Source: Pirellulaceae bacterium (GTDB lineage Bacteria > Planctomycetota > Planctomycetia > Pirellulales > Pirellulaceae). Taken from it: a stretch of 64,000 nt of DNA. Under the pieces are notes generated by a model. The model saw only the letters and a list, made by a program, of their open reading frames with translations. It had not been told where the DNA came from and searched no databases. Where the stretch lies: contig BPJU01000008.1 in assembly GCA_026004775.1 (NCBI GenBank), positions 244,369 to 308,368 on the forward strand, read 5' to 3'. This document shows positions 37,595 through 46,140 of the stretch, one piece after another; positions within the stretch are counted from its first letter, which is position 1, and every line of letters begins with the position of its first letter. The position numbers were made by a program, and so were the translations under genes.

Positions 37595-37934
37595 GTAACC
37601 GGTCACGGTTGGTTAGCCGGCAATCGCGGCAGGCCGACCGGTGTACATCGCTATCGACTCCATGTGCGTGAACTCTTTCTGGTTGTTCAATGCCGATGGG
37701 AATGGCGAAAAGATAAAAGGGGTCAGAATAATAGACCATTTCTTCAACAATCAATCTTTTGGCGAGTGCCAAGACTATCCACAGCCGAAAAGGCTCCGGG
37801 CGTTCGCCCAACCGGTTCCTCACCGTCTGGGATAAATAGTCGAATGCCCTTGCTGGTGGCAAGTGGAAAACCCTACTTTCTCTCCCCCCTTTAGGACGTA
37901 CAAACGCCACTCCCTCTCCCCCTTTAGGGGGAGA
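37595..37934 (+). repeat. ~330-bp dispersed repeat, copy A
   Basis: This stretch matches 63,200-63,554 in the same orientation with scattered substitutions and small indels. Shared stretches include gaccggtgtacatcgctatcg, here ccggtgtacatcgctatcg, then gtcagaataatagaccattt, tgcccttgctggtggcaagt and actccctctccccctttagg. The GGTC-N9-GACC inverted repeat in the centre could form a small hairpin. It begins with gtaaccggtcacggttgg, one mismatch from the MITE end at 62,679. No convincing gene is inside. Confidence 0.85.
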
Positions 37935-38035
37935 GAAGCTATGAAGACTTCGGAAACGTCGTTCCGGCGGTTAGGATATGGCGAGCGTTTCGGTGTTTTT
38001 TGACGGCGTTAACCCATTCGAGCAGGAGGTTGGCG

Positions 38036-39079
38036 ATGTATTACTGTGGTATCGACCTGGGCGGTGAGTCGAGCTATGTGTTCGTTACGGATGCCAAGGG
38101 AACCAAGCTGTGGGCCGGAACGATCAAGACGACGGCGACGGCATTCCAGGAATTGGTGAAGAAGTTTTCCAAGGAAGGGTTGGCAATTGCTATTGAGGCA
38201 GGTAACCAGACAAACTGGGTCTATCGAACACTGGTGGAAGCCGGTGCGAAGGTGACCGTGGTTAATCCGAAGAAGGTAAAGCTAATTGCGGAAAGTCGTC
38301 GTAAGACGGACAAGGTGGATGCCAAGATTCTGTGTGAACTGTTACGGCTGGATGGTCTGCCGGAACCGGTGCACATGCCCAGCCCGCAAACGCTCAGGGT
38401 CCGTCGGCTGTTGTCGGCACGCCGGCAATTGGTAAGGCAAAGAACGAAGTTGTGCAACTTTGTGCGTTCGGCGCTGCGGCAGGCAGGCATCCGCCTTCCG
38501 GCGCGTGCCCTGTGTTACATGGTGGGTTGGGAAAGGCTGCTTCAAGGAGGTGTGAAGGACCCAGAATTGTTGACGATCGTGTCCAATTATTACCCGGTAT
38601 TTGTGCAGTTAACCCAATCGATTCGCGAGCTGGACCGCCAGTTGGCGGAACTGCTGAACGATGCTCGCGTCAAACGGCTGAAGACGATGCCGAAGGTGGG
38701 CCCAATTGCGGCTCTGACATTTGTGGCGGCGGTGGATGATGTGAAGCGTTTTTCCTCGTCGCGGAAACTGATTTCGTATGCGGGTTTGGCGCCGACGGTG
38801 CGGCAAAGCAGTGAACGAACCCAATACGGTCCGATAACCCGGGAGGGCAGGCGGGAATTGCGGGCCGTCTGGGTGCAGATAGCCCACCTGGTGGTCAATG
38901 ACACGACGCCAGCCACGCGACCGTTGCGTGCATGGTTCGATCGTGTGGCGAGAAGACGGGGCAGGAAAACGGCAATTGTGGGTCTGGCGAGGCGATTGTT
39001 GGTGATTGCCTACCAGTTAGTCAAAAATGACGTGGATTACCAAGTAGAGCGGCTAAAAAGAAAACGCCGCGTTGCTTGA
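38036..39079 (+). CDS. IS110 family transposase
   Basis: The 347-residue enzyme starts at ATG 38036, with AGGAGG 6 bp upstream. The N-terminal RuvC-like DEDD domain shows the first Asp in MYYCGIDLGGESS, the Glu in LAIAIEAGNQTNWVY and the Asp pair in RKTDKVDAKILCELLR. The C-terminal Tnp20 (IS116/IS110/IS902) domain holds LKTMPKVGPIAALTFVAAV, FSSSRKLISYAGLAP and the serine-containing VRQSSERTQYG. Length is within the family range and no frame disruption is seen, so it could be active. IS110 enzymes are guided by a bridge RNA encoded in the element's non-coding end. Confidence 0.93.
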   Translation: MYYCGIDLGGESSYVFVTDAKGTKLWAGTIKTTATAFQELVKKFSKEGLAIAIEAGNQTNWVYRTLVEAGAKVTVVNPKKVKLIAESRRKTDKVDAKILCELLRLDGLPEPVHMPSPQTLRVRRLLSARRQLVRQRTKLCNFVRSALRQAGIRLPARALCYMVGWERLLQGGVKDPELLTIVSNYYPVFVQLTQSIRELDRQLAELLNDARVKRLKTMPKVGPIAALTFVAAVDDVKRFSSSRKLISYAGLAPTVRQSSERTQYGPITREGRRELRAVWVQIAHLVVNDTTPATRPLRAWFDRVARRRGRKTAIVGLARRLLVIAYQLVKNDVDYQVERLKRKRRVA

Positions 39080-39442
39080 CGAGGGTACTGGGGCAGGGAC
39101 CGACAGTCCCCAGGTCCCTCCCCAGACACCCACCCCCTTCCCTAATTCTGTGTTGCTGGGAATTGCTGGGAAGCGGGACGGCCGTGGACGGATGGGGACA
39201 CACCTAACCTCCGATCAGACCGAGTACCAAGGTTCTCAAAGCAAATGACGTGGAGCTTTGAGGAAGACAGCCCGCCCCGACAGCCCTGGCCCTTATGAGG
39301 CCCGTGGGAGAGAATGGGCGTCTTCTACTTGACAGGACCAGCTTAGTGTGCGGCGTCATAGCGCTAGCGCGAATGGGAGGTTGGTCAAGTTCCACGCTCA
39401 CAAGGCTTTGGAACGCGTACTTGACAATCTTCATGGGAGGGC
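39080..39442. other. Non-coding stretch 3' of the transposase, with hairpins
   Basis: No gene is seen. Just after the transposase stop, overlapping inverted repeats (ctgggg...ccccag and gggacc...ggtccc within 39,088-39,120) can form alternative hairpins. A GGGGACA string similar to the 11-14 kb array occurs near 39,195. This flank and the ~100 bp before the transposase are the places to look for a bridge RNA. Confidence 0.4.
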
Positions 39443-39640
39443 GTGGGAAGTTTTTCCGCAAGCGGGAGGAAATGGAGTAGGAAGTTTTTTCCGGAAGCGG
39501 GCGAAGAGGGAGTAGGAAGTTTTTCCGCAAGCGGGGGAATAGGGAGTAAGAAGTTTTTCCCCAGGCGGGGGAAGAGGGAGTAGGAAGTTTTCTTCGTAGG
39601 CGGGGAGAGAGGGGGTGGGTAACGTTTTTTTCCGCAATCA
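39443..39640 (+). repeat. 34-35-bp tandem repeat array (CCGCAAGCGGGGG type)
   Basis: Five to six tandem units of about 34 bp follow the pattern gtaggaagtttttccgcaag + cgggggaagaggga. Unit starts are at 39,443, 39,477, 39,512, 39,545 and 39,580; the last units are degraded. Each unit has the small palindrome ccgcaagcgg, able to form a hairpin. Related units fill 63,560-64,000. Confidence 0.85.
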
Positions 39641-39809
39641 GCAAGCAGGGCGACGAGCGTATCGTTATTGACGCGCCACCAGCAGCCTGATAAGTCGCGT
39701 TTCGTTGATCCCAGACCACCGGCCTGGGTGGGACAAACCGTACGTTCGATTCCCTTGTGGTGCGTGTGGCCAGGCGGCAAGTTCATACGTTTCCGTTCAC
39801 TCTCGGACC

Positions 39810-40715
39810 GTGAACGGTTACGGTTGGACGTTGATTGAGTTGGCGGTCGTGATAGCCATTGTGGGATTGTTGGCGGGACTTTTGGTGCCGGCCATCCAAG
39901 CCGCTCGCGAATCGGCACGGCGGACCCAGTGCGCCTCGAACCTGCGCCAGATTGGAATAGCACTCCAGTCATACGTCGGATTGCACGGCATGTTTCCACC
40001 CCAGGTCGGCTCGGGGTGGGCAAGCATCTTTGTAGCCTTGTTGCTACATTTAGAGTTAGATTCTGTGCAAGCCGAGTTGCTGGCCAAAGCCCCCATGTCA
40101 CACTTAGTCGGTCCGGCAATCGGGGACGTTGACGTTGCTTGTCCGGCACTGTTACGTTGTCCGAGTGATGGAACGGTCGAGAGAGCTTCCAATTATGCGG
40201 GCTGTGTAGGTGGCGGCTATCCGTGGTATGGTGAGAACGGGGTTTTTGGCACGTCGGTACATTTGCCCAACACGCGATTCAGTCGTAGCTTGGCGGATGT
40301 TCGCGACGGGTTGTCGCAAACCATCGCCATCAGCGAAACGTTACCGGGTGACGGCACGTGGCGGGAAAAACGGGTTATTTTCCGGACACCGCGTGTGATC
40401 CTACCGCCCAGTTCCGTCGACGAGTTCGCAGAGCACTGCATGCAGATGAGCATTGCCGGTGGGTACAGTGTCTTTCGTGCCCCTGCTCGATGGAACGAGG
40501 CTGGTGCTCCAACGACACTGTACAACCATGTACTCACCCCAAACAAACAGCGGTGTTTTCAAGGCACGATGGGTTGGCCTGGAGCGCACACGGCGGTAAG
40601 CGACCATCCGGGTGGGGTGCATTCCCTTTTTGTGGACGGCCACATCCAGTTTGTATCCGACAGTGTCGAGCGCGCCGTTTGGCGCGCATGGGCATCGTAC
40701 GCCGGACGCGACTAG
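39810..40715 (+). CDS. DUF1559 pseudopilin-like protein
   Basis: The 301-residue protein has a type IV pilin-like N-terminus, GWTLIELAVVIAIVGLLAGL, cut by prepilin peptidase after Gly; Trp replaces the usual Phe at +1. The conserved continuation PAIQAARESARRTQCASNLR is typical of the planctomycete DUF1559 family, as is the C-terminal GGVHSLFVDGHIQFVSD. GTG 39810 is the likely start. That start lies inside ccgtgaacggttac, a 14-bp match to the MITE inverted end, so the first residues (VNGYG) may derive from an insertion. A role in a pseudopilus or secretion is inferred from the family. Confidence 0.87.
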   Translation: MNGYGWTLIELAVVIAIVGLLAGLLVPAIQAARESARRTQCASNLRQIGIALQSYVGLHGMFPPQVGSGWASIFVALLLHLELDSVQAELLAKAPMSHLVGPAIGDVDVACPALLRCPSDGTVERASNYAGCVGGGYPWYGENGVFGTSVHLPNTRFSRSLADVRDGLSQTIAISETLPGDGTWREKRVIFRTPRVILPPSSVDEFAEHCMQMSIAGGYSVFRAPARWNEAGAPTTLYNHVLTPNKQRCFQGTMGWPGAHTAVSDHPGGVHSLFVDGHIQFVSDSVERAVWRAWASYAGRD

Positions 40716-40836
40716 ACCAAGTCGCGGGCTTGCAAAATGGGCAACGACTGCGTCAGTCGTGACGGAGTACCCGTTGCGGGTTGTGGCGGCACGAGATCGG
40801 GCCGTCCACTGAACAGGGCTGAATCGAGGCTAACCA

Positions 40837-41313
40837 ATGTGTGGAACAAGATACAACCTGATGTTGCGGGGAATCCCCCTAGGCGGGGCTGTGGTGATAC
40901 TATTGCTGGGATTTGGATGCCAGCGGAAAGTGAACGTAATTCCGCCGGGCGAACCACCGCCGCATCCTTCCTGGCCCAAGGAGGTTAAAGTTAGCAACGT
41001 CGCTTTCTACGTACAGGGCAGGCCCATCACGCAGTTGGGGGTGGAACCGATTCACGTCAAGACGAATGATCGTCTGGCAGTCCGGGTGGAATTTTCTACC
41101 GACAAGCGGATTCTGTGGGGTGCCGTGGAGTGCCGGACTGCTGAGGGAGTGATTGCCCAGAGCGCGTTGTGCCGGATCGAGCAGCCTTCGCCAAACAGGA
41201 CCGTTCTGGCCGCCGATGTAGCGCCGATCCAAAGACCTGGCACGTACCGATTGCGTGTGCTGGCCTTTTCCACACCCGTCGTCGAACAACCGCTTGTGGT
41301 CAGCGAGCCGTGA
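40837..41313 (+). CDS. Small lipoprotein following the DUF1559 gene
   Basis: A 158-residue protein starts at ATG 40837 with GAGG upstream. Its signal ends in a lipobox, VVILLLGFGC, predicting lipid attachment at Cys28. The mature domain is beta-rich (VSNVAFYVQGRPITQLGVEP, RPGTYRLRVLAFSTPVVEQ) and resembles an immunoglobulin-like fold. It lies 120 bp after the pseudopilin on the same strand, an arrangement often seen for DUF1559 genes. Exact function unknown. Confidence 0.8.
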   Translation: MCGTRYNLMLRGIPLGGAVVILLLGFGCQRKVNVIPPGEPPPHPSWPKEVKVSNVAFYVQGRPITQLGVEPIHVKTNDRLAVRVEFSTDKRILWGAVECRTAEGVIAQSALCRIEQPSPNRTVLAADVAPIQRPGTYRLRVLAFSTPVVEQPLVVSEP

Positions 41314-41407
41314 GGCATCGATGCAGCCGGTGCGCGGCTCTTCCGGCAAAGATCGCCGTTGCGGCGCGCCCCCGCCACCGAGCATGGCCGGAAGGTCGCA
41401 GCCGCCG

Positions 41408-43366
41408 CTACGCCGACTTGAGCATCGTCCATTCGCGCAGGCGCTGGTAGGCAGGGCACGTCTCGATGAGCTGTTGATGGGTGCCGTCACCCACCACTCG
41501 CCCCTTTTCCAACACCACGATTCGGTCAGCCAGCGATAAAGTCGACCAGCGATGAGTGACCAGGATTACGGTCCGCCCCTGCTTGAATTGTTCCAGTGCC
41601 TTGTGGATCAACTGTTCACTTTCCACGTCCACCTGGCTGGTGGCTTCATCGAGCAACAGGATCTCCGGGTCCCGCAGCATGGCGCGGGCCAAAGCGATAC
41701 GCTGTCGCTGGCCTCCGGAAAGGCGGCTGCCGTTTTCGCCCACAACGGTTTGATAGCCGTGTTCGAGCTGCTCTTCTATGAAACGATGGCAGTGGGCTCG
41801 GCGTGCCGCTTCCACTACCTCTTGAAGTGTCGCATCGGGAGAACCATATCGGATGTTTTCGAAGACCGTGTCATTGAACAACGGAAACTGTTGTGACACG
41901 ACGCCGATGCGCGAGCGTAGATCAGCCAGAGCCATTTCGCGCAGATCGACCTCATCCAGCCGCACCGCCCCCGAAAGAGGATCATAAAACCGCAGCAGCA
42001 GATTGAGCAACGTCGTCTTGCCCGAGCCGTTGGGACCGACAAGGGCGATCGTCTGCCCAAACGGAATCTCCAAAGTCAGTTCCTGGAGCACAGGTTGGTT
42101 GTCGGTATAAGCAAACGTCACTCGATCGAAACATATTTTTCGATGTGGCCGGCCGGTGCTGCGCGGCTGAGGGGGATCGGTGATGACAGGCTGCATCTCC
42201 AACACGGGGAAAAAGCGTTCGGCCGCCGCGATCCCGCTGTGTACCGCTCCGAAAATATCGGACAGTCTTCGAGCCGGGTCGGCGGCTCCAATCAACAGTC
42301 CGTAAAAAACCAGCAACTCGGCCAACTCCAGCGGCCGGTCACTAAACGGAATCCCCAGCAAAGTTGTCTGTTGATTGAGCACCAGATGGGTACCGGCCAA
42401 CAGAGCGACGAACACGATGGCCAATCCCAGAAGCTCGGTGATCGGTTTGGCGAGCGAACTGTAAAACGCGATGCGCATCGCACGGCGATAACAGTCCCAA
42501 CTCTTCCGCACGAATCGCTCTTCTTCGTGGCTCTCCATGCCGAACGACTGTACGACTTGAAGCCCGTGAAATGTCTCCAGCACGACTTCCTGCAACCGCA
42601 TGTTTTCGCGCAGCAACCTGTGGGTAGCTCGGCGGATCGAGCCTCCCAGTAACCGCAACAACACGGCTGCTGCCGGAGCCAGTACCAGCGACAGCAGCAG
42701 CAATTGCCAGCAGACGAAAGCCGCTCCCGCCAGGCACACGACCATCTTCAGCGGTTCGCGCACCGCACTACCAAACAACTGGCTCATGCCGCCGGCAATC
42801 GCATTGATATCCTGGTACATGTGCGACATCATGCCCGCCGTACCGCGGCGGCTGAACACAGCCGGGTCCAGCCGCAACACGTGCGAAAAGAGCTTCTGCT
42901 GGAGGTCGCGGGTGATCAATTGGTTAAGCCGTGCCGACAGCACGATGCTTCCCACCAGACAGGCATCTTTTACCGCCGTGGCCAGCAGTACCACCAGCAT
43001 CACCGCCAGCAGCGTTCCGAAGGCGGTGCGCGGGGCAAACCGCTGGACCCACGGCCGCAATTGCATCAGCCGTTCCAATGCCGCTTGCTCCGCCGCTTTC
43101 TGCCGGTTCAGCAACGCCACCTGTTGGCCGACGGGCTGTTGGCCGATTTTCGCCTGGAGCTCCTCCAGCGTCCGGCGCCGTAAGGCCAATTCGTCATCGA
43201 GCCAGTCGGGCAACGACCGGTTGTGCAGAATCACTTGGAACACCGGATAAAGTGCGCCGATATTGCCGCCCCACAAAAGGGCGACCAACAGCGAGCAGGC
43301 AAGGCAAGCGATCAACGTGCCCCGATAGTGGCGTACCAGTCCTATGGCTCGAAAAAAGGGGTGCAT
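41408..43366 (-). CDS. ABC exporter, fused membrane and ATPase domains (MsbA-like)
   Basis: The 652-residue half-transporter starts MHPFFRAIGLVRHYRG. Six transmembrane helices occupy about residues 15-370, with an unusually large Gln/Glu/Leu-rich insert between the first two (LPDWLDDELALRRRTLEELQ and following, about 50-110). The ATPase domain has Walker A LVGPNGSGKTTLLN, Q-loop VVSQQFPLFNDTVFENI, signature RLSGGQRQRIALARAML, Walker B EILLLDEATSQVD and H-loop LVTHRWSTL. It should work as a homodimer, exporting lipids, peptides or drugs; the substrate is not evident. It starts about 100 bp from the kinase gene. Confidence 0.92.
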   Translation of the reverse strand: MHPFFRAIGLVRHYRGTLIACLACSLLVALLWGGNIGALYPVFQVILHNRSLPDWLDDELALRRRTLEELQAKIGQQPVGQQVALLNRQKAAEQAALERLMQLRPWVQRFAPRTAFGTLLAVMLVVLLATAVKDACLVGSIVLSARLNQLITRDLQQKLFSHVLRLDPAVFSRRGTAGMMSHMYQDINAIAGGMSQLFGSAVREPLKMVVCLAGAAFVCWQLLLLSLVLAPAAAVLLRLLGGSIRRATHRLLRENMRLQEVVLETFHGLQVVQSFGMESHEEERFVRKSWDCYRRAMRIAFYSSLAKPITELLGLAIVFVALLAGTHLVLNQQTTLLGIPFSDRPLELAELLVFYGLLIGAADPARRLSDIFGAVHSGIAAAERFFPVLEMQPVITDPPQPRSTGRPHRKICFDRVTFAYTDNQPVLQELTLEIPFGQTIALVGPNGSGKTTLLNLLLRFYDPLSGAVRLDEVDLREMALADLRSRIGVVSQQFPLFNDTVFENIRYGSPDATLQEVVEAARRAHCHRFIEEQLEHGYQTVVGENGSRLSGGQRQRIALARAMLRDPEILLLDEATSQVDVESEQLIHKALEQFKQGRTVILVTHRWSTLSLADRIVVLEKGRVVGDGTHQQLIETCPAYQRLREWTMLKSA

Positions 43367-43534
43367 CTTCGAGTTCCCTGACCAGCCACCTAGCGCTACC
43401 GCCGCGGTCCTTGCCCCTGGGCAAGTGCGTTGCATCCACTCGCACACTTTTGCCTCAGACCTCTTCCGCACTTCACGGCGCCGGCGTTTGGGCCAAGGTA
43501 GTCTCCGGCAGCTTGGGCGGTCAAGAGCAACCTG

Positions 43535-44470
43535 TCAGGCGGGGATATCGGCGGTTTGGCTAAAGAAGGCGATTTCGGTGCGTACCAGCGTTTCGATCAC
43601 AGCCCCGATCGAGGGCCGGGCGGTGGGATCTTTGGCCAGCATGCGGTGGACCAGGCGTGCCGTATCGGCCGGCACCTGCGGGTTCTTGTGCCGCAAATGG
43701 GGCGGCAGTTCCTCCCGGTGTGCCTCCAGCAAGCGGCGGGGTTCCTCGTATGGGAACAATCGTTCCCCGGTAAGTGTTTCGTACAGGCAGACTCCTAAAC
43801 TGTATACATCAGCCGCAGGCGTGACGCGGGGCTGATCCAAGAACCATTCGGGGGCCGCATAGCCGGCCGTCAATTCCAGCAACGATTCGGGAATCACCTG
43901 CCCGTTGCGGTCCAGTCGCCGTGCGGAGCCCAGATCGATCAAGGTGGCGTGGCCGACGGGCGAGACGATGACGTTGGAGGGCTTTACATCCCCGTGGACC
44001 CATCCGGCCTGATGCAGCGCTTGCAAGGCTTCCGCTATTTGGCGGCCCGTCCAGCAAGCGCTGGCGATACGGCCCTCGTTGCACGACATCATCAACTCCC
44101 ACGGTTTGCCCTCGTAAAAAGGTTGGACCACGAACGGAGGGTCATGGCGAGTTTGCTCGTCCAGGATGGTGGCCAAATGCGGATGGGCTATGCTCCGCGC
44201 TACTTGCACTTCGCGCTGCAACAGACGCGCCGCCACCGGGGCAGCATCTGCCTCTTGCCTTGCTGATTTGACCACATAGTCAGCCGGCCAATCCGGGTCG
44301 CACGTTGCCGGAGCCGCCAGGAACAGCTCGAAGTAACGCGTCCGCGACAGCCGCCGCACCAGCCGCCACCCTCCCAAGAGCGGCAAAGCGGGGTGATCGG
44401 GCAACAACGGGCTTGTAGCCAGCATGGAGGAAGGCCGAGTCGAATCAGCAACCAGGGACATAAGCGTCAT
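43535..44470 (-). CDS. Ser/Thr protein kinase
   Basis: A 311-residue Hanks-type kinase without membrane segments. Visible subdomains are VVKSARQEADAAPVAAR (possible VIb-preceding Lys), HPHLATILDEQ, the catalytic loop VHGDVKPSNVIV (HGD in place of HRD), the metal-binding LIDLGSARRL (DLG in place of DFG), AAPEW of the APE motif and DVYSLGVCLYETLTG. The glycine-rich loop is poorly formed (GGWRLVRRLSRTRYFELFLA), so nucleotide binding may be atypical. ATG 44470 is chosen. Target unknown; the divergent neighbour is a small lipoprotein gene preceding a sugar importer. Confidence 0.88.
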   Translation of the reverse strand: MTLMSLVADSTRPSSMLATSPLLPDHPALPLLGGWRLVRRLSRTRYFELFLAAPATCDPDWPADYVVKSARQEADAAPVAARLLQREVQVARSIAHPHLATILDEQTRHDPPFVVQPFYEGKPWELMMSCNEGRIASACWTGRQIAEALQALHQAGWVHGDVKPSNVIVSPVGHATLIDLGSARRLDRNGQVIPESLLELTAGYAAPEWFLDQPRVTPAADVYSLGVCLYETLTGERLFPYEEPRRLLEAHREELPPHLRHKNPQVPADTARLVHRMLAKDPTARPSIGAVIETLVRTEIAFFSQTADIPA

Positions 44471-44741
44471 CACGACTTCTTTCCAAACGCTGTTGGCCGG
44501 ATGAGGTAGTTTGCCCCGGCTCGATACGCTCACTGCCTGACACCGAGCGGAGCTATACATACATCGGCATGGCTGCCCGGTCGGTTTTAGGGGAAGAATC
44601 GTATCGGGTACGTCAACCGTGCAGCAGGTACCGCAAGGGGTGGGCAAAATGGGGTACCTTGTGGCTGTCACTAGCCGCGACTACATTATCTAAGACGGGT
44701 TGGTTGTAAGTTCTGGAAGCAGCGAGAATAAGGAGCGATCG

Positions 44742-44888
44742 ATGCGGCGTGGTTTTTGGTGGGCTTGGTTGTGGGTGCTGGTAGCGGTTGCCTTGATCGG
44801 GTGCAAGCCGCAGGCACCGGCTGGATCGGGTGGCTCCAGTGGTGGTTCAGCACCCAGCACCAGCGACGGGAACACCACCAGCCGTTAG
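44742..44888 (+). CDS. Very small lipoprotein
   Basis: A 48-residue product starts at ATG 44742 with AAGGAG 8 bp upstream. It has a signal with a lipobox (WLWVLVAVALIGC), and the mature part is just 28 residues of Gly/Ser/Pro/Thr. Its good ribosome site and clean lipobox support a real gene. It lies 136 bp before the sugar-binding lipoprotein gene of the importer and may be co-transcribed. Confidence 0.6.
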   Translation: MRRGFWWAWLWVLVAVALIGCKPQAPAGSGGSSGGSAPSTSDGNTTSR

Positions 44889-45024
44889 TGACTTTGCCTG
44901 GACGGGGCAGGGAGTGGCCGGCAGACGCAGCGTGCCGGTCCGCATAGTTGCCTTCCGCTGCGTAAGCGGCGGGAAGATAGTTCCGTATCCGATAGGCGAG
45001 CAGGAATCGGCTGGGGATCCGCTT

Positions 45025-46140
45025 ATGTACAGGCAATACCTTCGGTGGTGGCTGGCCGGATGGTTGGCGTTGATCATCGGCTGTTTCAGCGGGTGCTTCA
45101 AGAATTCGTCGCCGTCGGCGCCCGGTCCGTCGGTTGCCAAGAAGCGGATCATACTCTTGACCAACGGCAATTCGCCGTTCTGGGACGCGGCTCGCCAAGG
45201 TCTCAAGGAGGGCGCAACGCAACTGGATCTGGCCGCGTCCGGATTGGACGCGGTGATGGAAGTCAATGACGGAACACCGGACGGCCAGATCAGCAAATTG
45301 CGCCAATTCCTTTCCCAGGACGACATCGTAGGCGTAGCCGTATCGGCACTGGATGCGGACAATGCGGCGGTGGCCGAGCTGATGAAGGCGCTGCGGGCCA
45401 AGGGTGTGCATGTCATTACGGTGGATGCCGACGTCAACCCGGAAAAGTTCCGCGACGCGCGGCTTTGTTATATCGGTACTGACAACCTTGCCGGAGGGCG
45501 GGCTCTGGGCACCGCTTGCCGGCATATTCTGTTGAGCCGCAACGTGACGTCCGGCAGTTACGTGCAATTTGTCGGCCGAACCGGATCGGACAATGCCCGC
45601 AAACGGATGGACGGCTTCAAGGAAGCGGTAGGTTCCGAGTACCGCGAAGCGGACCGCATGGGCGACGACCTGGATCGCACCAAGGCTCGTGAAAACGTCC
45701 GCAATGCGATCACCAACCATCCGGACCTGGTGGCGCTGGTGGGGATCTGGTCGTACAATGCTCCGGCCATCGTCGACGTCGTCCGGGAAAAGAACGCGCG
45801 CAACAAGTTCACCATTGTCACCTTCGACGCCGAACCGTTGGCGATCAGCCACATGGCCGAGGGTGCCATCGACGCCATGGTCGTTCAGAACCCGTTCCAG
45901 ATGGGTTATCTGGCGGTCAAAGTCTTGAAGGCTCTTTACGAAGAGGACGAACAAACCCTCCAGGAAATGTTCCCTCGGATGGGCGAGCCGGACGGAGATA
46001 TCTACAACACAGGGTTGAAGGTAGTCGTACCCGACCAAGGGTCGCCTCTGAAGCCGGAATTGTTCGACTCGAACGTCGAATTCATGACGTTGTCGGCATT
46101 CCAGGAGTGGCTCAAAAAATATAACCTTCAGGGTTCATGA
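45025..46140 (+). CDS. Sugar ABC transporter substrate-binding lipoprotein (RbsB-like)
   Basis: The 371-residue protein has a lipoprotein signal (WWLAGWLALIIGCFSGC) and a type I periplasmic-binding fold: RIILLTNGNSPFWDAARQGL, then VNDGTPDGQISKLRQFLSQD, DIVGVAVSALDADN, GVHVITVDADVNPEKFRDAR, IGTDNLAGGRALG, GRTGSDNARKRMDGFKEA and TFDAEPLAISHMAEGAIDAM. The pattern is of ribose/galactose-type pentose/hexose binders. Its stop overlaps the start of the permease gene (ATGA), so it is the first of three genes forming a complete importer. The ligand is not evident. Confidence 0.92.
   Translation: MYRQYLRWWLAGWLALIIGCFSGCFKNSSPSAPGPSVAKKRIILLTNGNSPFWDAARQGLKEGATQLDLAASGLDAVMEVNDGTPDGQISKLRQFLSQDDIVGVAVSALDADNAAVAELMKALRAKGVHVITVDADVNPEKFRDARLCYIGTDNLAGGRALGTACRHILLSRNVTSGSYVQFVGRTGSDNARKRMDGFKEAVGSEYREADRMGDDLDRTKARENVRNAITNHPDLVALVGIWSYNAPAIVDVVREKNARNKFTIVTFDAEPLAISHMAEGAIDAMVVQNPFQMGYLAVKVLKALYEEDEQTLQEMFPRMGEPDGDIYNTGLKVVVPDQGSPLKPELFDSNVEFMTLSAFQEWLKKYNLQGS

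Larger units (their letters stand above)
37935..39442 (+). mobile_element. IS110-family insertion sequence, ends not defined
   Basis: The element contains one transposase gene (38,036-39,079) and non-coding flanks. At the right-hand copy of the repeat family (63,200-64,000) the ~330-bp repeat is followed directly by the CCGCAAGCGGGGG array; here the same two repeats are separated by about 1.5 kb holding the transposase. That makes this interval the likely inserted piece. IS110 elements lack classical inverted ends and target duplications, so exact limits need comparison with an empty site. Confidence 0.5.

Noticed and set aside
37392..37910. 172-codon minus-strand frame across repeat copy A
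   Set aside because: It runs through the dispersed repeat, and the corresponding frame is not kept in copy B.
39740..39775. acgttcgattccc, resembling a tRNA T-loop
   Set aside because: No acceptor, D-arm or anticodon stem could be built around it.
44686..46038. 450-codon minus-strand frame opposite the sugar-binding lipoprotein gene
   Set aside because: Composition is that of an antisense shadow (His/Arg/Gln-rich), and the plus-strand gene is unambiguous.
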